Positions 14,237 through 22,955 of a DNA stretch of 41,256 bases are shown piece after piece. The stretch spans positions 1 to 41,256 of the forward strand of contig SMWZ01000085.1 in assembly GCA_004356455.1 (NCBI GenBank), written 5' to 3'. Each line of letters begins with the position of its first letter. Position 1 is the first letter of the stretch. The position numbers and the translations under genes are program-made. Under the pieces are notes generated by a model. The model did no database searches and had not been told where the DNA came from. It saw nothing but the letters and a program-made list of their open reading frames with translations. Origin of the DNA: Deltaproteobacteria bacterium. Its GTDB lineage: Bacteria > Myxococcota_A > UBA9160 > SZUA-336.

Positions 14237-14517
14237 GGTGCCTCCTTGCGGCTCGGCGGAGGTGAACCGACCGGGATGGGCAGATCCTCCTCCGGGTCCC
14301 AGTCGCGCAACAGCTCCCATTCCGTCAGCACGGGGAGCTCGCGCAGCAGCTGCAGATCCTCGGGGCTCAGCGCGGGCAGCGCAGCCTGAGCTGCGCCGGG
14401 TGGGCGCGTCTTCGGCGCCTCGTTCTGTTGCCCCAGATCGGCGGCCACGAGCAGCGGAAGCCCCAGGACCAGCAGGTGGGTTTGCCATGCCCTCAAAGCT
14501 CCTCCGAACCTCTCCAT
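14233..14517 (-). CDS. Small exported protein of the sigma operon (94 aa)
   Basis: 94 aa. A hydrophobic N-terminal segment (HLLVLGLPLLVAADLG) suggests export or membrane anchoring. The middle contains LSPEDLQLLRELPVLTEWELLRDWDPEEDLP, similar to short DUF-type proteins that commonly sit between anti-sigma factors and DUF3106 genes. It overlaps the anti-sigma gene by 25 nt and the DUF3106 gene by 4 nt (ATGA). Function unknown; a role in the same envelope response is inferred. Confidence 0.65.
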   Translation of the reverse strand: MERFGGALRAWQTHLLVLGLPLLVAADLGQQNEAPKTRPPGAAQAALPALSPEDLQLLRELPVLTEWELLRDWDPEEDLPIPVGSPPPSRKEAP

Positions 14518-14957
14518 GATTCGAGCACGTCGAGCGCGGCGAGCAGCTCAGGGTCGGCCTCCAACACCAGATCGAATCCCTCGGCGTCCGCCACGATCGC
14601 CCAGTCCTGTGCGGACAGCGCGGGATCGCCCAGCGACACGAGCAAGGCCAGCCCCACCGCAAGCGCCGCGCCGCCGGCCACCCAGGCCAGACGCGGCACG
14701 CGAAACCAGCGTTCGCGCCAGGAGGGTCCCTCCTCCGCTCGCGCCACCCGAGCCCAGAAGCGGGCCTCGAACTGTGGCGACGGCTGCACCGGCGGCAGCG
14801 AGCGCAGCACATGCTCGAGGCTTTCACGCCTCCCGAGCGCACCCGTGCAGGCACCGCAGCCGGGCAGATGAGCCTGGAGGAGCTCGCTCGTACGGGGATC
14901 GAGCTCCCCGTCGATGTAGGCATCCAGCTCGTGGTTATAGGCCTCGCACCCCTTCAT
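14493..14957 (-). CDS. Anti-sigma factor with zinc-finger (zf-HC2) domain
   Basis: 154 aa. The N-terminal cytoplasmic ASD zinc-binding motif is visible (HELDAYIDGELDP then LQAHLPGCGACTGAL with the HxxxCxxC pattern). A single membrane helix lies near residues 90-112 (LAWVAGGAALAVGLALLVSL) and a periplasmic tail follows. It should hold the upstream-encoded ECF sigma factor at the membrane until a signal releases it. It overlaps the sigma gene by 4 nt (ATGA), the usual sigma/anti-sigma arrangement. Confidence 0.82.
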   Translation of the reverse strand: MKGCEAYNHELDAYIDGELDPRTSELLQAHLPGCGACTGALGRRESLEHVLRSLPPVQPSPQFEARFWARVARAEEGPSWRERWFRVPRLAWVAGGAALAVGLALLVSLGDPALSAQDWAIVADAEGFDLVLEADPELLAALDVLESWRGSEEL

Positions 14958-15481
14958 GACTCTGGCTCGTCCAGCCGCGCGAGTAAGCTCTCGCGCGCCC
15001 GGTGGATCAGGCTCTTGACGCTGGCGCTGCTTGCATCCAGCACATCGGCGATCTCCGCGTAGCCGAGCCCTTGCTCCACTCGCAGGAGCAGGGCCGCACG
15101 CTGCCGCTCCGGAAGGCGCGCGAGCGCGGCCTCAATGGCCCGCGCCGCCCGCTTGCCCTCCAGACGCTGCTCAGCTCCAGGCTGAGGGTCCTGCATACGC
15201 TCGACCACTGGATCCTCCAGCGGCCTCTCCCGCTTGCGGTAGCTTCGGCTCAGCTCGTTCAGCGCCAGGTTGTGGGCGATCGAGAACAACCAGGTCGAGA
15301 AACGGGCTCTCGGCTCGTAGCGGTCGCGTGCCTGGTAGATTCGCAAGAACACCTCCTGGGCCAACTCCTCCGCACGGGCTCGTTCGGGAACCATGCGCGC
15401 CAGGAAATTCACCAGAGGTGGAGTGTAACGGCGAAACAGTGCCTCGAAGGCACGCCGGTCTCCCCCCCGGACTTGAAGCAT
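14954..15481 (-). CDS. ECF-family RNA polymerase sigma factor (RpoE-like)
   Basis: 175 aa from the first ATG. Region 2 runs from FEALFRRYTPPLVNFLARMV through AEELAQEVFLRIYQ and FSTWLFSIAHNLALNELSR. Region 4 is LARLPERQRAALLLRVEQGLGYAEIADVLDASSASVKSLIHRARESL. It directs transcription of envelope or stress genes and is controlled by the adjacent anti-sigma factor. Codons upstream of the ATG in the same frame (IDDDARL) look like the usual ECF N-terminus, yet no ATG, GTG or TTG exists between them and the upstream TGA (15530-15532), so the true start is uncertain. Confidence 0.88.
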   Translation of the reverse strand: MLQVRGGDRRAFEALFRRYTPPLVNFLARMVPERARAEELAQEVFLRIYQARDRYEPRARFSTWLFSIAHNLALNELSRSYRKRERPLEDPVVERMQDPQPGAEQRLEGKRAARAIEAALARLPERQRAALLLRVEQGLGYAEIADVLDASSASVKSLIHRARESLLARLDEPES

Positions 15482-15782
15482 GAGCCGAGCATCATCATCG
15501 ATTCTCGAGTCGTCGATGAGTCGACCCTTTCATTGGTTAAACCGCGCTCGCGCTCGAAGGTTTCGCTGGGACCCCGGGGACCCATCGGCGTTCGCGGGCG
15601 AGAGCTGGAACCACCCAATTTCTGGCGCCTTGCGCAGGATCTTGCGCATGCAACGCGGATTCCGCCAGCGGCCCGCGGCGAGCTCGCGCATGGGGGCCTG
15701 GGGCCCCGCGGGCCCCCAGGCGCCTGTGCTACGGGGTGCCTCCGGCAAGGCAGGGGGTAAACTCAGGCCCGTGGCACGACCT
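15482..15782. other. Divergent intergenic region between the sigma operon and cimA
   Basis: About 300 nt without a credible gene. It contains a very GC-rich inverted repeat, GCCTGGGGCCC (15696-15706) with GGGCCCCCAGGC (15710-15721), which folds into a strong hairpin with no T-run about 60 nt before the cimA start. A GGAAC -35-like element for ECF sigma factors occurs near 15607 on the plus strand, without a matching -10. No leader peptide comparable to the leu one was found. Confidence 0.5.
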
Positions 15783-17312
15783 ATGATCCAGATTCTCGAC
15801 ACGACGCTGCGCGACGGGGAACAGACACCGAACGTGTCCTACACGCCACCGGAGAAGATCCAGATCGCAAGGCTCCTGCTGCGCGAGGTGAACGTGGACC
15901 GCATCGAGTTCGGACAGGCGCGGATCTCGCCGGGCGAGGCGGAGGCGGTGCGCCGCATCACCTCCTGGGCGCGCAAGTCCAACCTCGAGCAGCGCGTGGA
16001 GATCCTCGGCTACGTCGATGGGAAGCGCTCGGTCGACTGGATCACAAAGAACGGCGGCGCTGTCATGAACCTGCTGACAAAGGGCTCGCGGGAACACTGC
16101 GAAAAGCAGCTCCGCAGCACGCCGGAGAAGCATTTCAAGGAGCTAGCCGAGACGATCCGCTATGCCCGCCGCCGGGGCCTCACGGTGAACGTGTTCCTCG
16201 AGGACTGGTCGAGCGGTGTGCGCGATAGCTTCGACTACGTCTTCGCGCATGTCTCCAACCTGAGTGGGCTCGGGGTGAAGCGCGTCTTCCTGCCCGATAC
16301 GTTGGGGATCCTGAACCCCTCGGACACAGAGCGCTACGTGGGACTGATGACGCGCACGTGGCCCGATGTCACCTTCGAATACCACGCCCACAACGACTAC
16401 GGGCTGGCGACCGCGAACTGCCTGGCCGCCGTCGAGGCCGGAGCGCGCGGACTCCACACCAGCGTCAACGGCATGGGGGAGCGGTCCGGCAACTCACGTC
16501 TGGCGGAGGTCGTGGCCTCGCTGCACGACCTGACCCAGCAGCGGACACGGATCAATGAGAAGAAGCTCACGGCCGTAAGCGAGTTGGTCGCCACGTTTTC
16601 GGGCAAACCCATCGCGGACAACACCCCGGTCGTCGGGCGCGACGTGTTCACGCAGACGGCGGGCATCCATGCGGATGGGGATACGAAGGCCAACCTCTAC
16701 GCTAACACTCTGCTTCCGGGTCGCTTCGGGCGCCGGCGCCACTACGCCCTCGGAAAGATGGCCGGTAAGGCGTCGCTCGATCAGAACCTGAAAGCGCTCG
16801 GCATCAAGCTGCTGCCGGAGAACCGCGATCTCGTGCTCCAGCGGATCATCGAACTGGGAGACAAGAAGCACTCGGTGACTCCGGAAGACCTGCCCATGAT
16901 CATCGCAGACGTGCTCAAGACGCCCAAGGATCAGCTGGTACGCATCGAAAGCTACGAGATCCACTCACGAAACGACGACCTGCCGAGCGCGAAGCTCTGC
17001 CTCAGCTACCAGGGGAAGCGGGTTGAGACCAGCTCGACCGGTGACGGTGGCTATGACGCATTCATGCAGGCGCTGGCCAAGGCCACGCGCAAGCTGGGGC
17101 TCAAGCTCCCCACGCTGATCGACTACAAGGTCCGCATTCCGCCGGGCGGGAAGTCCGGTGCGATCGTAGAGACCTTGATCACCTGGCGGCAGGGCGCGCG
17201 TTCACGACCGTTCTCCACGCTCGCGGTCGACTCCGACCAAGTCGCCGCCGCAGTGATCGCAACCGAGAAAATGTTGAACCTGATCACGAAGCCGCGGGCC
17301 ACTGGGGCGTGA
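15783..17312 (+). CDS. cimA: (R)-citramalate synthase, Leptospira type
   Basis: About 509 aa. It condenses pyruvate and acetyl-CoA to (R)-citramalate, the first step of the threonine-independent route to isoleucine. Motifs are ILDTTLRDGEQTP at the start, the metal-binding HAHNDYG (His201 and His203), the FTQTAGIHADGD segment, and a C-terminal regulatory domain with GDGGYDAFMQAL and IDYKVRIPPGGK. The signatures LEDWSSG and VFLPDTLGIL closely follow Leptospira CimA rather than LeuA. The ATG is preceded 12 nt upstream by an in-frame GTG that is an alternative start. The next gene starts in a GTGA overlap. The full regulatory domain suggests feedback control by isoleucine, as known for this type. 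Confidence 0.88.
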   Translation: MIQILDTTLRDGEQTPNVSYTPPEKIQIARLLLREVNVDRIEFGQARISPGEAEAVRRITSWARKSNLEQRVEILGYVDGKRSVDWITKNGGAVMNLLTKGSREHCEKQLRSTPEKHFKELAETIRYARRRGLTVNVFLEDWSSGVRDSFDYVFAHVSNLSGLGVKRVFLPDTLGILNPSDTERYVGLMTRTWPDVTFEYHAHNDYGLATANCLAAVEAGARGLHTSVNGMGERSGNSRLAEVVASLHDLTQQRTRINEKKLTAVSELVATFSGKPIADNTPVVGRDVFTQTAGIHADGDTKANLYANTLLPGRFGRRRHYALGKMAGKASLDQNLKALGIKLLPENRDLVLQRIIELGDKKHSVTPEDLPMIIADVLKTPKDQLVRIESYEIHSRNDDLPSAKLCLSYQGKRVETSSTGDGGYDAFMQALAKATRKLGLKLPTLIDYKVRIPPGGKSGAIVETLITWRQGARSRPFSTLAVDSDQVAAAVIATEKMLNLITKPRATGA

Positions 17313-18220
17313 AACGCCTCCTCCTCCTCTGGGTCCTGCTGGCCGCCTGCACGTCCCAGAGGGAACCCAACCCGCTCTACGCTCCCACTGAGAACGTGCT
17401 CGAGGTGGTGTCCGTTCTTCGCCTCCACATCGATGACGATACCTATCGCTTCCCACCGGCGCGGGACTTCTCGGGCAAGAACATCTACCGCGTGGTTCTG
17501 AGACGTCTCGAGAGCCTCGAGGAGATCCACGAGGAGAAGTTTCAGTCAGGCTACCTGACCGATGTGATCCTGTTCGCCAAAGGACGGGCGCTCGAGCGCC
17601 TCACCGCGTACGAGCTGGCTGCCCAGCACTACAAACGAGTCCTGGAGCTGGAGTCGCCTCTACGCAAGCAGGCCTATTTCTCCCGCTCCGTGTGCGAGAA
17701 GCTGGATAGCGCCAGCCGCATCGAGCCGGCCTCGGGAGCCACACCCGGCGAGGCCATGTCCGACTTCGACCGGCGTACTCAGATGCTCAAGCAGCTGCAG
17801 GCCGAGGTCGAGGGCACTCACTACGTTCCGGTGGTTCGAGAAGAGCTCGAGCGCACCGCAGCAGCACGCGCGGAATACTTCGGCGCCCGACGTACGATCG
17901 AGCCCTGGTTGGACGTGATCGCCTTACAGCAGTATCAGCTGCTGGTCCAGGACAACGCCGAGAGCAAGTACCGAAACGCCCATCTGCTGGAGCTCGCCGA
18001 TCTGTACGCGGCCCTCTCACGCCACTACACGCGCCGCTACCCTCCGATCTCGCTCGATTTCGACCCGGCCACATTCGACGAGTACGCGTTCGGTGCTACG
18101 CGCCTCTACGAAGCGGTCTCACAGCAGGACGGTGCGATCGAGAAGATCGAAGCGTCGAGAAAGCTCGAGGCATTCCTCGCCTTCACGCTGCGCGTCTATG
18201 ATGAGAAGCTTCCTCGTTAG
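17309..18220 (+). CDS. Lipoprotein with helical-repeat (TPR-like) body
   Basis: 303 aa, GTG start overlapping the cimA stop (GTGA). The signal ends in a lipobox (LLLLWVLLAAC) with lipidated Cys at about residue 13. The rest is helical: ALERLTAYELAAQHYKRVLELESPLRKQAYFSRSV has the alternation of a TPR-like unit, but no enzymatic motif is visible. It is followed, with a 23-nt overlap, by a second, larger lipoprotein gene. The pair probably forms an envelope complex; the role is unknown. Confidence 0.72.
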   Translation: MKRLLLLWVLLAACTSQREPNPLYAPTENVLEVVSVLRLHIDDDTYRFPPARDFSGKNIYRVVLRRLESLEEIHEEKFQSGYLTDVILFAKGRALERLTAYELAAQHYKRVLELESPLRKQAYFSRSVCEKLDSASRIEPASGATPGEAMSDFDRRTQMLKQLQAEVEGTHYVPVVREELERTAAARAEYFGARRTIEPWLDVIALQQYQLLVQDNAESKYRNAHLLELADLYAALSRHYTRRYPPISLDFDPATFDEYAFGATRLYEAVSQQDGAIEKIEASRKLEAFLAFTLRVYDEKLPR

Positions 18221-20459
18221 CCTGCTCCCCGTAGCACTCGTCCTGGCGAGCTGCGCGGGGCCGCGGGAACTGTCTCCCGCGGAACGCAAGCCGATGGCCC
18301 ATGCCACGCCGCCGCGCCAGCCCTTGCCCGACGCTGTCGAGCGCACCGCGGGCCGCATGGCCGCGTTGGTGCTGGCGGATCGACCCGATTCGGCCGCGGA
18401 GCTCCTGACTTTGATCGAGGAGCACGACGCAGAGCTCGAGGCGCGTGGTGAGCCGCCGAGCGGACTCATGGACAACGGCATCGATCTTCTCAACACCCTG
18501 GACGGAAGTCGCAGCTATCTCCAGCACGCTCACGAGATGCTCGAGCGGGACGACGTCGACCCAAGGCTGCGCAGGCGCCTGGAGCGTTATCTCGATTCGC
18601 AACCGCTGCGCCTGGCCGAGAGACGTCTGCGCGAGGATCGCGTGATCAAGTTCGGCAGCGTCATCAACCGTATCACCGCACCGGTGTCCCAGTTTCTGTT
18701 CGGAGGCCAGGTGCCGACGGTCGAGACGGGACGCGCGGCCATTGCGTCATTGCTGCTCATGCACAGCTTCCCCGAAGCTACGATCCAGGAGAGGCAGGCG
18801 CTACGCGCCTACCAGGAGTTTGTCGAGCGCTACCCCGATGCGCCCGAGCGTGAAGAGGTGACCCAGAAGATCGCGCGCTACGAGCGAGAGCTGCGCCATC
18901 AGCTCTACGTCGAAGCATTGGAGGCCGCGGAGCGCGCGGAAAAGGCAAGAGTTCCCGAAGCGGTGTTGATGCATCTCGACCGCGCGGACCGGCTGATCCC
19001 GGACGAGCCAGAAGCGCAGAAGCTGCGGGCTCGGGCTGAGACCGCACGAACGCAACGCGATCAGCATATTCTCGAAAGCCTGGGGGCGCGCAGCCTGGTC
19101 GGGATCCGGTTGGATCCGGAGACGAAGGCGGAGCTCGAGCAGCTGGCGGTGGTAGTGCTGCAGGCTCCGTTCGACGAGATCGCACGCCATGCCGCGGCCT
19201 GGGAAGATCGCCACGCAGCGGGCCCGCTCTTGGACGAAATGCGCTTTCTCAAGGCGTACTGGTATCTCGCGCAGGACCAGGAGGACGAGTTCGTGCGCGC
19301 CCTGACCGAGATTGCCAAGCTGGATCTGCGTCAAAGCAACATGGCGCGCCACGCGCGCCGGTTCCTGACCGATCCGGAGCAGAACCCGTACGCCTTCTAT
19401 CGCGCGGCGCAACGCAGCGATCGGCGCGATCGCGTGCGCTGGATCATGCTCGGTCCCCGTGCACGTGGCCGCATCCGGCGCGACCTGCCGAGGCCGATCG
19501 AGTGGATTCTCTCCATTCCCAGCTTCGCGGTATCGCTGGCGACCTCACCGATCCGCCTGCTCCAGTATCGAGGGGCGCGTCCTCAGTTCGGCGGCGCCGT
19601 GCTCGACACCGGTAATCGCTATCTCGCGCACTTCCCCGGGGGACAGCATGCAGATGAGGTCAACCGCGTGCTGGAGAAGCTATATGCGATACGGCGACAA
19701 TGGAGCCAGGCGCTGGAGCACCTCCAGGCGCGTGCGGATCCAGATCCCGAGAAGACCGCCGACTATCGCGAGAAGATCGCCAAACGGACGCTGGCGGCCG
19801 CTCGGATGCAGCGGCGCTTGGACGTACGCGCCGCGATCTACCGTTCCATTCTAACCAAGTACGAAGACACGCCGCAGGCGGAGCAGGCGGCTACCGAGCT
19901 GCAGGAGCTCATTCGAAATGCCTCTCCGCAGAACATCCGCCTCTCGAAGGAGTTCCTCAAGCAGTATCCACAGCTCTGGGCGCCCGGGGCGCTGGGCCTG
20001 CACCCGGAGCTACTGGACGGAGACAAGCACAACGGCGAGATCGCCGAGGAGGGCATCACGCTGCTCGGGCGCACCGTGGTCGAGGTCTCACTCGTGGATA
20101 CGGAGTCGGTCGTACAGAACGTGCCGCGCGAGAACTTCATTCGCTTCATCGCGGCGCTCGAGGAGGTCAGCTACCAACGCCTCGTGATCGATGAACGCGA
20201 ACGGCCAGAGCCCGACCCCCAGCGTGATCTTTTCTTCGAGCGCGCGCGACTCGGGCTCCTCGAAGATGCGGACCGGCGGCCGGCGGCGCGCTCGAACGCG
20301 GTCTTCATGAGCACGTTCGAGAAGTACGGAGTACGACGACCCGGAAATATTTTGCCGCTGGAGCTCGTGCTTCAGGGCGGGCTCGAAGACTTCGGCCTCG
20401 CGGCCTTCCCCCGCATCCGCGTCCCCGGCCAAACTCCCGACGCCTTCCTCTACCGCTGA
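18198..20459 (+). CDS. Large lipoprotein with helical repeats, unknown function
   Basis: About 753 aa. The start is the ATG pair before RSFLVSLLPVALVLASC, a clear signal peptide with lipobox; the longer open frame upstream lies inside the preceding gene. The body is mostly Arg/Glu-rich helices in TPR-like order (AYQEFVERYPDAPEREEVTQKIARYERE resembles a tetratricopeptide unit, and ALEHLQARADPDP and YRSILTKYEDTPQAEQAATELQEL look like others). A moderately hydrophobic segment, IEWILSIPSFAVSLATSPIRLL, lies in the middle. The C-terminus is non-repetitive. It overlaps the glcF stop by 10 nt in tail-to-tail orientation. I do not recognise a family. Confidence 0.72.
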   Translation: MMRSFLVSLLPVALVLASCAGPRELSPAERKPMAHATPPRQPLPDAVERTAGRMAALVLADRPDSAAELLTLIEEHDAELEARGEPPSGLMDNGIDLLNTLDGSRSYLQHAHEMLERDDVDPRLRRRLERYLDSQPLRLAERRLREDRVIKFGSVINRITAPVSQFLFGGQVPTVETGRAAIASLLLMHSFPEATIQERQALRAYQEFVERYPDAPEREEVTQKIARYERELRHQLYVEALEAAERAEKARVPEAVLMHLDRADRLIPDEPEAQKLRARAETARTQRDQHILESLGARSLVGIRLDPETKAELEQLAVVVLQAPFDEIARHAAAWEDRHAAGPLLDEMRFLKAYWYLAQDQEDEFVRALTEIAKLDLRQSNMARHARRFLTDPEQNPYAFYRAAQRSDRRDRVRWIMLGPRARGRIRRDLPRPIEWILSIPSFAVSLATSPIRLLQYRGARPQFGGAVLDTGNRYLAHFPGGQHADEVNRVLEKLYAIRRQWSQALEHLQARADPDPEKTADYREKIAKRTLAAARMQRRLDVRAAIYRSILTKYEDTPQAEQAATELQELIRNASPQNIRLSKEFLKQYPQLWAPGALGLHPELLDGDKHNGEIAEEGITLLGRTVVEVSLVDTESVVQNVPRENFIRFIAALEEVSYQRLVIDERERPEPDPQRDLFFERARLGLLEDADRRPAARSNAVFMSTFEKYGVRRPGNILPLELVLQGGLEDFGLAAFPRIRVPGQTPDAFLYR

Positions 20460-21748
20460 GCTGCCTCCGGGGGGTCGTGGGGAAAGCCGTGCTTCTCTTC
20501 GCAGGCGTAAGCGCGGGCCAGGAGCTGGACCGGGTGAACGACCTCAATGTCGAGATTCGCAGCGCGTACGCCGCTTCCGATCTGCAGCAGGCAGCCCGGG
20601 TTTCCGGTCGCGATCGCGTCCGGACGCGTGTCCCGGAGGGCTGCGATCTTGCGCGCCAGAAGCGTATCGGCCATGTCGGCGTGAGTGAGGTTGTAGATTC
20701 CCGCGGCGCCACAGCAGTCGCGTGCGCCGGGAAGGTCGAAGAGCTCGAGGCCAGGGATCGCAGACAGGATCGCGCGCGGCGCCTCGGCCACCCGCTGCCC
20801 GTGCAGCAGGTGGCAGGGATCGTCGTAGGCGACGCGCATAGGGACAGCGCCCTGCGGAGGCCGCAGCCCGACCTCGTGCAACCATTCGCAGATGTCGCGC
20901 ACCTTGGGCGCAATCTCGTTCGGATACTCCTTGAGCGCCGCACCACAGCCGGCGGAGTTCGTGATCACGGCATCGAAGTTGTCGAGCGGAAAGACGCGGC
21001 AGTTCTTGCGCATGAGACGCTCGGCCCCAACCGGGTCGCCGCTGTGGAGATGCAGCGCACCGCAGCAGCGTTGGTTGCGCGGGACCGCCACCTCAAACCC
21101 GTTCCTGGTGAGCACCTCGACCGTGGCCGTGTGCACCGGTTCGAAGAGCTCGGGCATGAGGCAGCCCGAGAAGAACGCCACCCGACCACGCCGATGTCCT
21201 TCGGCGGGGATCACGAGCGGTGCGCGGAATGGGTCCGGCAGCGGCGGCAGCATGCGCTCGGCTCGCGCCAGCGGAGGCAGGAGCCGCAGCAGGCCGCTCG
21301 CTCTCAGCAGGCGTTGCAGTCCGCGGCGCTGATAGAAACGAAGTGCTCCGAATGCCGCACGCAGCATCCAAGGCGACCCGATCAGATGGCGCAGGACCAG
21401 CCGCTGAAAGAATCGCGTCGTACGCGGGCGGGCGCCGCGTGCGTCGATCTCGGCACGCATGCTCTCGATCAAATGCCCATAGCGCACGCCCGCCGGGCAG
21501 GCCGACTCACAGGCACGACAGGCGAGGCAGAAGTAGGTCTCCTCTACCACCTGAGAATCCAGGGGGATGCGACCTTCGGCGACCCCGCGCATGAGGTAGA
21601 TCCGCCCGCGAGGCGAGCTGGTCTCGCGTCCGGTCTCCTGATAGGTAGGGCAGTCCGGCAGGCAGAGTCCACAGTGTACGCAGTCCAGGGTCGCCGCGTA
21701 GTCGATCAGGCCCGCGGAGGGCATATCACCTTGCGGGGGCGAGGCCAT
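20450..21748 (-). CDS. glcF: Glycolate oxidase iron-sulfur subunit GlcF
   Basis: About 432 aa. Two ferredoxin-type 4Fe-4S motifs occur at the N-terminus (CVHCGLCLPDCP near residue 23, and CLACRACESACP). Two cysteine-rich CCG-type domains follow (for example RCCGALHLHSGD and DCCGAAGIYNLT). With GlcD and GlcE it oxidises glycolate (or a related 2-hydroxy acid) to glyoxylate, passing electrons to the respiratory chain. The ATG before ASPPQGDMPSAG is chosen because it follows the glcE stop by 4 nt; an upstream extension would run into glcE. It is the last gene of glcD-glcE-glcF. Confidence 0.88.
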   Translation of the reverse strand: MASPPQGDMPSAGLIDYAATLDCVHCGLCLPDCPTYQETGRETSSPRGRIYLMRGVAEGRIPLDSQVVEETYFCLACRACESACPAGVRYGHLIESMRAEIDARGARPRTTRFFQRLVLRHLIGSPWMLRAAFGALRFYQRRGLQRLLRASGLLRLLPPLARAERMLPPLPDPFRAPLVIPAEGHRRGRVAFFSGCLMPELFEPVHTATVEVLTRNGFEVAVPRNQRCCGALHLHSGDPVGAERLMRKNCRVFPLDNFDAVITNSAGCGAALKEYPNEIAPKVRDICEWLHEVGLRPPQGAVPMRVAYDDPCHLLHGQRVAEAPRAILSAIPGLELFDLPGARDCCGAAGIYNLTHADMADTLLARKIAALRDTRPDAIATGNPGCLLQIGSGVRAANLDIEVVHPVQLLARAYACEEKHGFPHDPPEAAQR

Positions 21749-21752
21749 CGGT

Positions 21753-22955
21753 TCAGATCCCCCCGATGAAGCGACCGGGCGCGAGCACCCGTTCGGGATC
21801 GAAGCGCGCCTTGAGCGCACGCATCAATGGCAGCGCGTCCGGCGAGGGGCCGAACACGTCGATATTCCGCTTCTGCTCGCCCGTGGCCCGCTCCAAGAAG
21901 ACCAACCAGCGTTGCTCCTGGGCCCGCGTGAAAATCTGCGTCAGGCGCGTATACGGCACGTCAGCCAGAACCACGCCAACGAGCGGCTGCACCAGACGCA
22001 GGGAGGCCGCTCCAGCCAGATCCGCGAGCTCCTGGCAAATCGTGGGCACGTCGCTGGTTCGCGCCGACACGCGAATACGCACGTCGTCTTCGGCATGAGG
22101 AGCCAGATCCGCCGCCTCCTCGCACACATCCGCCCAGTCGCTTGTAGCGACCGGCGCGCCTCCTCCGGACTCCGCACGTCGCGCCACATCGGCCTCACTG
22201 CCCTCCAGAACCCAGAAGAGACGCACGCGTTGGCCCGCGGGACGTAGTAACAGGGCACAGGCACCGAGACGCTGAAGCTCACGCGCAGCCGCCAGAGCAA
22301 GCTCGGTCGTCTCGTATTCCCGACCCAGAAACCGCTGCGCGGCGGGCAGCGGCCTCAGGCGGAGGGTGGCCTCCGTAATGACGCCCAGGGTTCCGAACGA
22401 TCCGCAGTAGAGACGCACCAGATCGAAGCCCGTCACGTTCTTGACCACCTTCCCCCCACAACGCTCGAGCTCGCCGTTGGGATGCGCGACCTGAAGTCCC
22501 AGCACGTCGTCGCGGAGGCGCCAGTCGGGCGCAACCCCCAGCCCAACCGGGTCCACCGCGATCGTCCCACCCACGGTGGCCTCCGGATAGTGAGTGCAGA
22601 GCAAGCTGCGCTTGCCGTGCTCGGCTGCGGCGCTCGCGATCGTGTCGACCGCAACGCCGGCCTGCGCGGTCACGATCCCCTCATCGGGATCGAGCTCGAG
22701 CCCCTGCGCCAGGCGGCCGAGGTCCAGGCACACAAGCGCCTCGGCATCGGCCCGGTTACCCCACCCGAGCTTGGAACCTCCAGCGCGCACGACCAACGGC
22801 CGCCCGCCCTTGCGCGCCTCGAGCAGACAGGCCGCGACCTCCCTCGCTGTATGGGGACGGACGATGGTTGTGATCGGCACGCCGTCGACATTCTCACGCT
22901 CTGCAGGTTGGCAGTAATCCGCGCCCACGATGGCTTCGAACGGATCGCCCGCCAT
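21753..22955 (-). CDS. glcE: Glycolate oxidase FAD-binding subunit GlcE
   Basis: 400 aa with one FAD-binding PCMH domain: RPHTAREVAACLLEA, then VVRAGGSKLGWG, then CTHYPEATVGGTIA and GKVVKNVTGFDLVRLYCGSFGTLGVITEATLRLRP, which contact FAD. The length and the position between glcD and glcF identify GlcE rather than GlcD. Its start overlaps the glcD stop (TGATG), and glcF begins 4 nt after its stop. The C-terminal half shows less conservation, as usual in this subunit. Confidence 0.88.
   Translation of the reverse strand: MAGDPFEAIVGADYCQPAERENVDGVPITTIVRPHTAREVAACLLEARKGGRPLVVRAGGSKLGWGNRADAEALVCLDLGRLAQGLELDPDEGIVTAQAGVAVDTIASAAAEHGKRSLLCTHYPEATVGGTIAVDPVGLGVAPDWRLRDDVLGLQVAHPNGELERCGGKVVKNVTGFDLVRLYCGSFGTLGVITEATLRLRPLPAAQRFLGREYETTELALAAARELQRLGACALLLRPAGQRVRLFWVLEGSEADVARRAESGGGAPVATSDWADVCEEAADLAPHAEDDVRIRVSARTSDVPTICQELADLAGAASLRLVQPLVGVVLADVPYTRLTQIFTRAQEQRWLVFLERATGEQKRNIDVFGPSPDALPLMRALKARFDPERVLAPGRFIGGI

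Noticed and set aside
20477..21769. 430-codon plus-strand ORF
   Set aside because: It runs opposite to glcF, whose Fe-S motifs are unmistakable. The product is Arg/Gln/His-rich shadow sequence.
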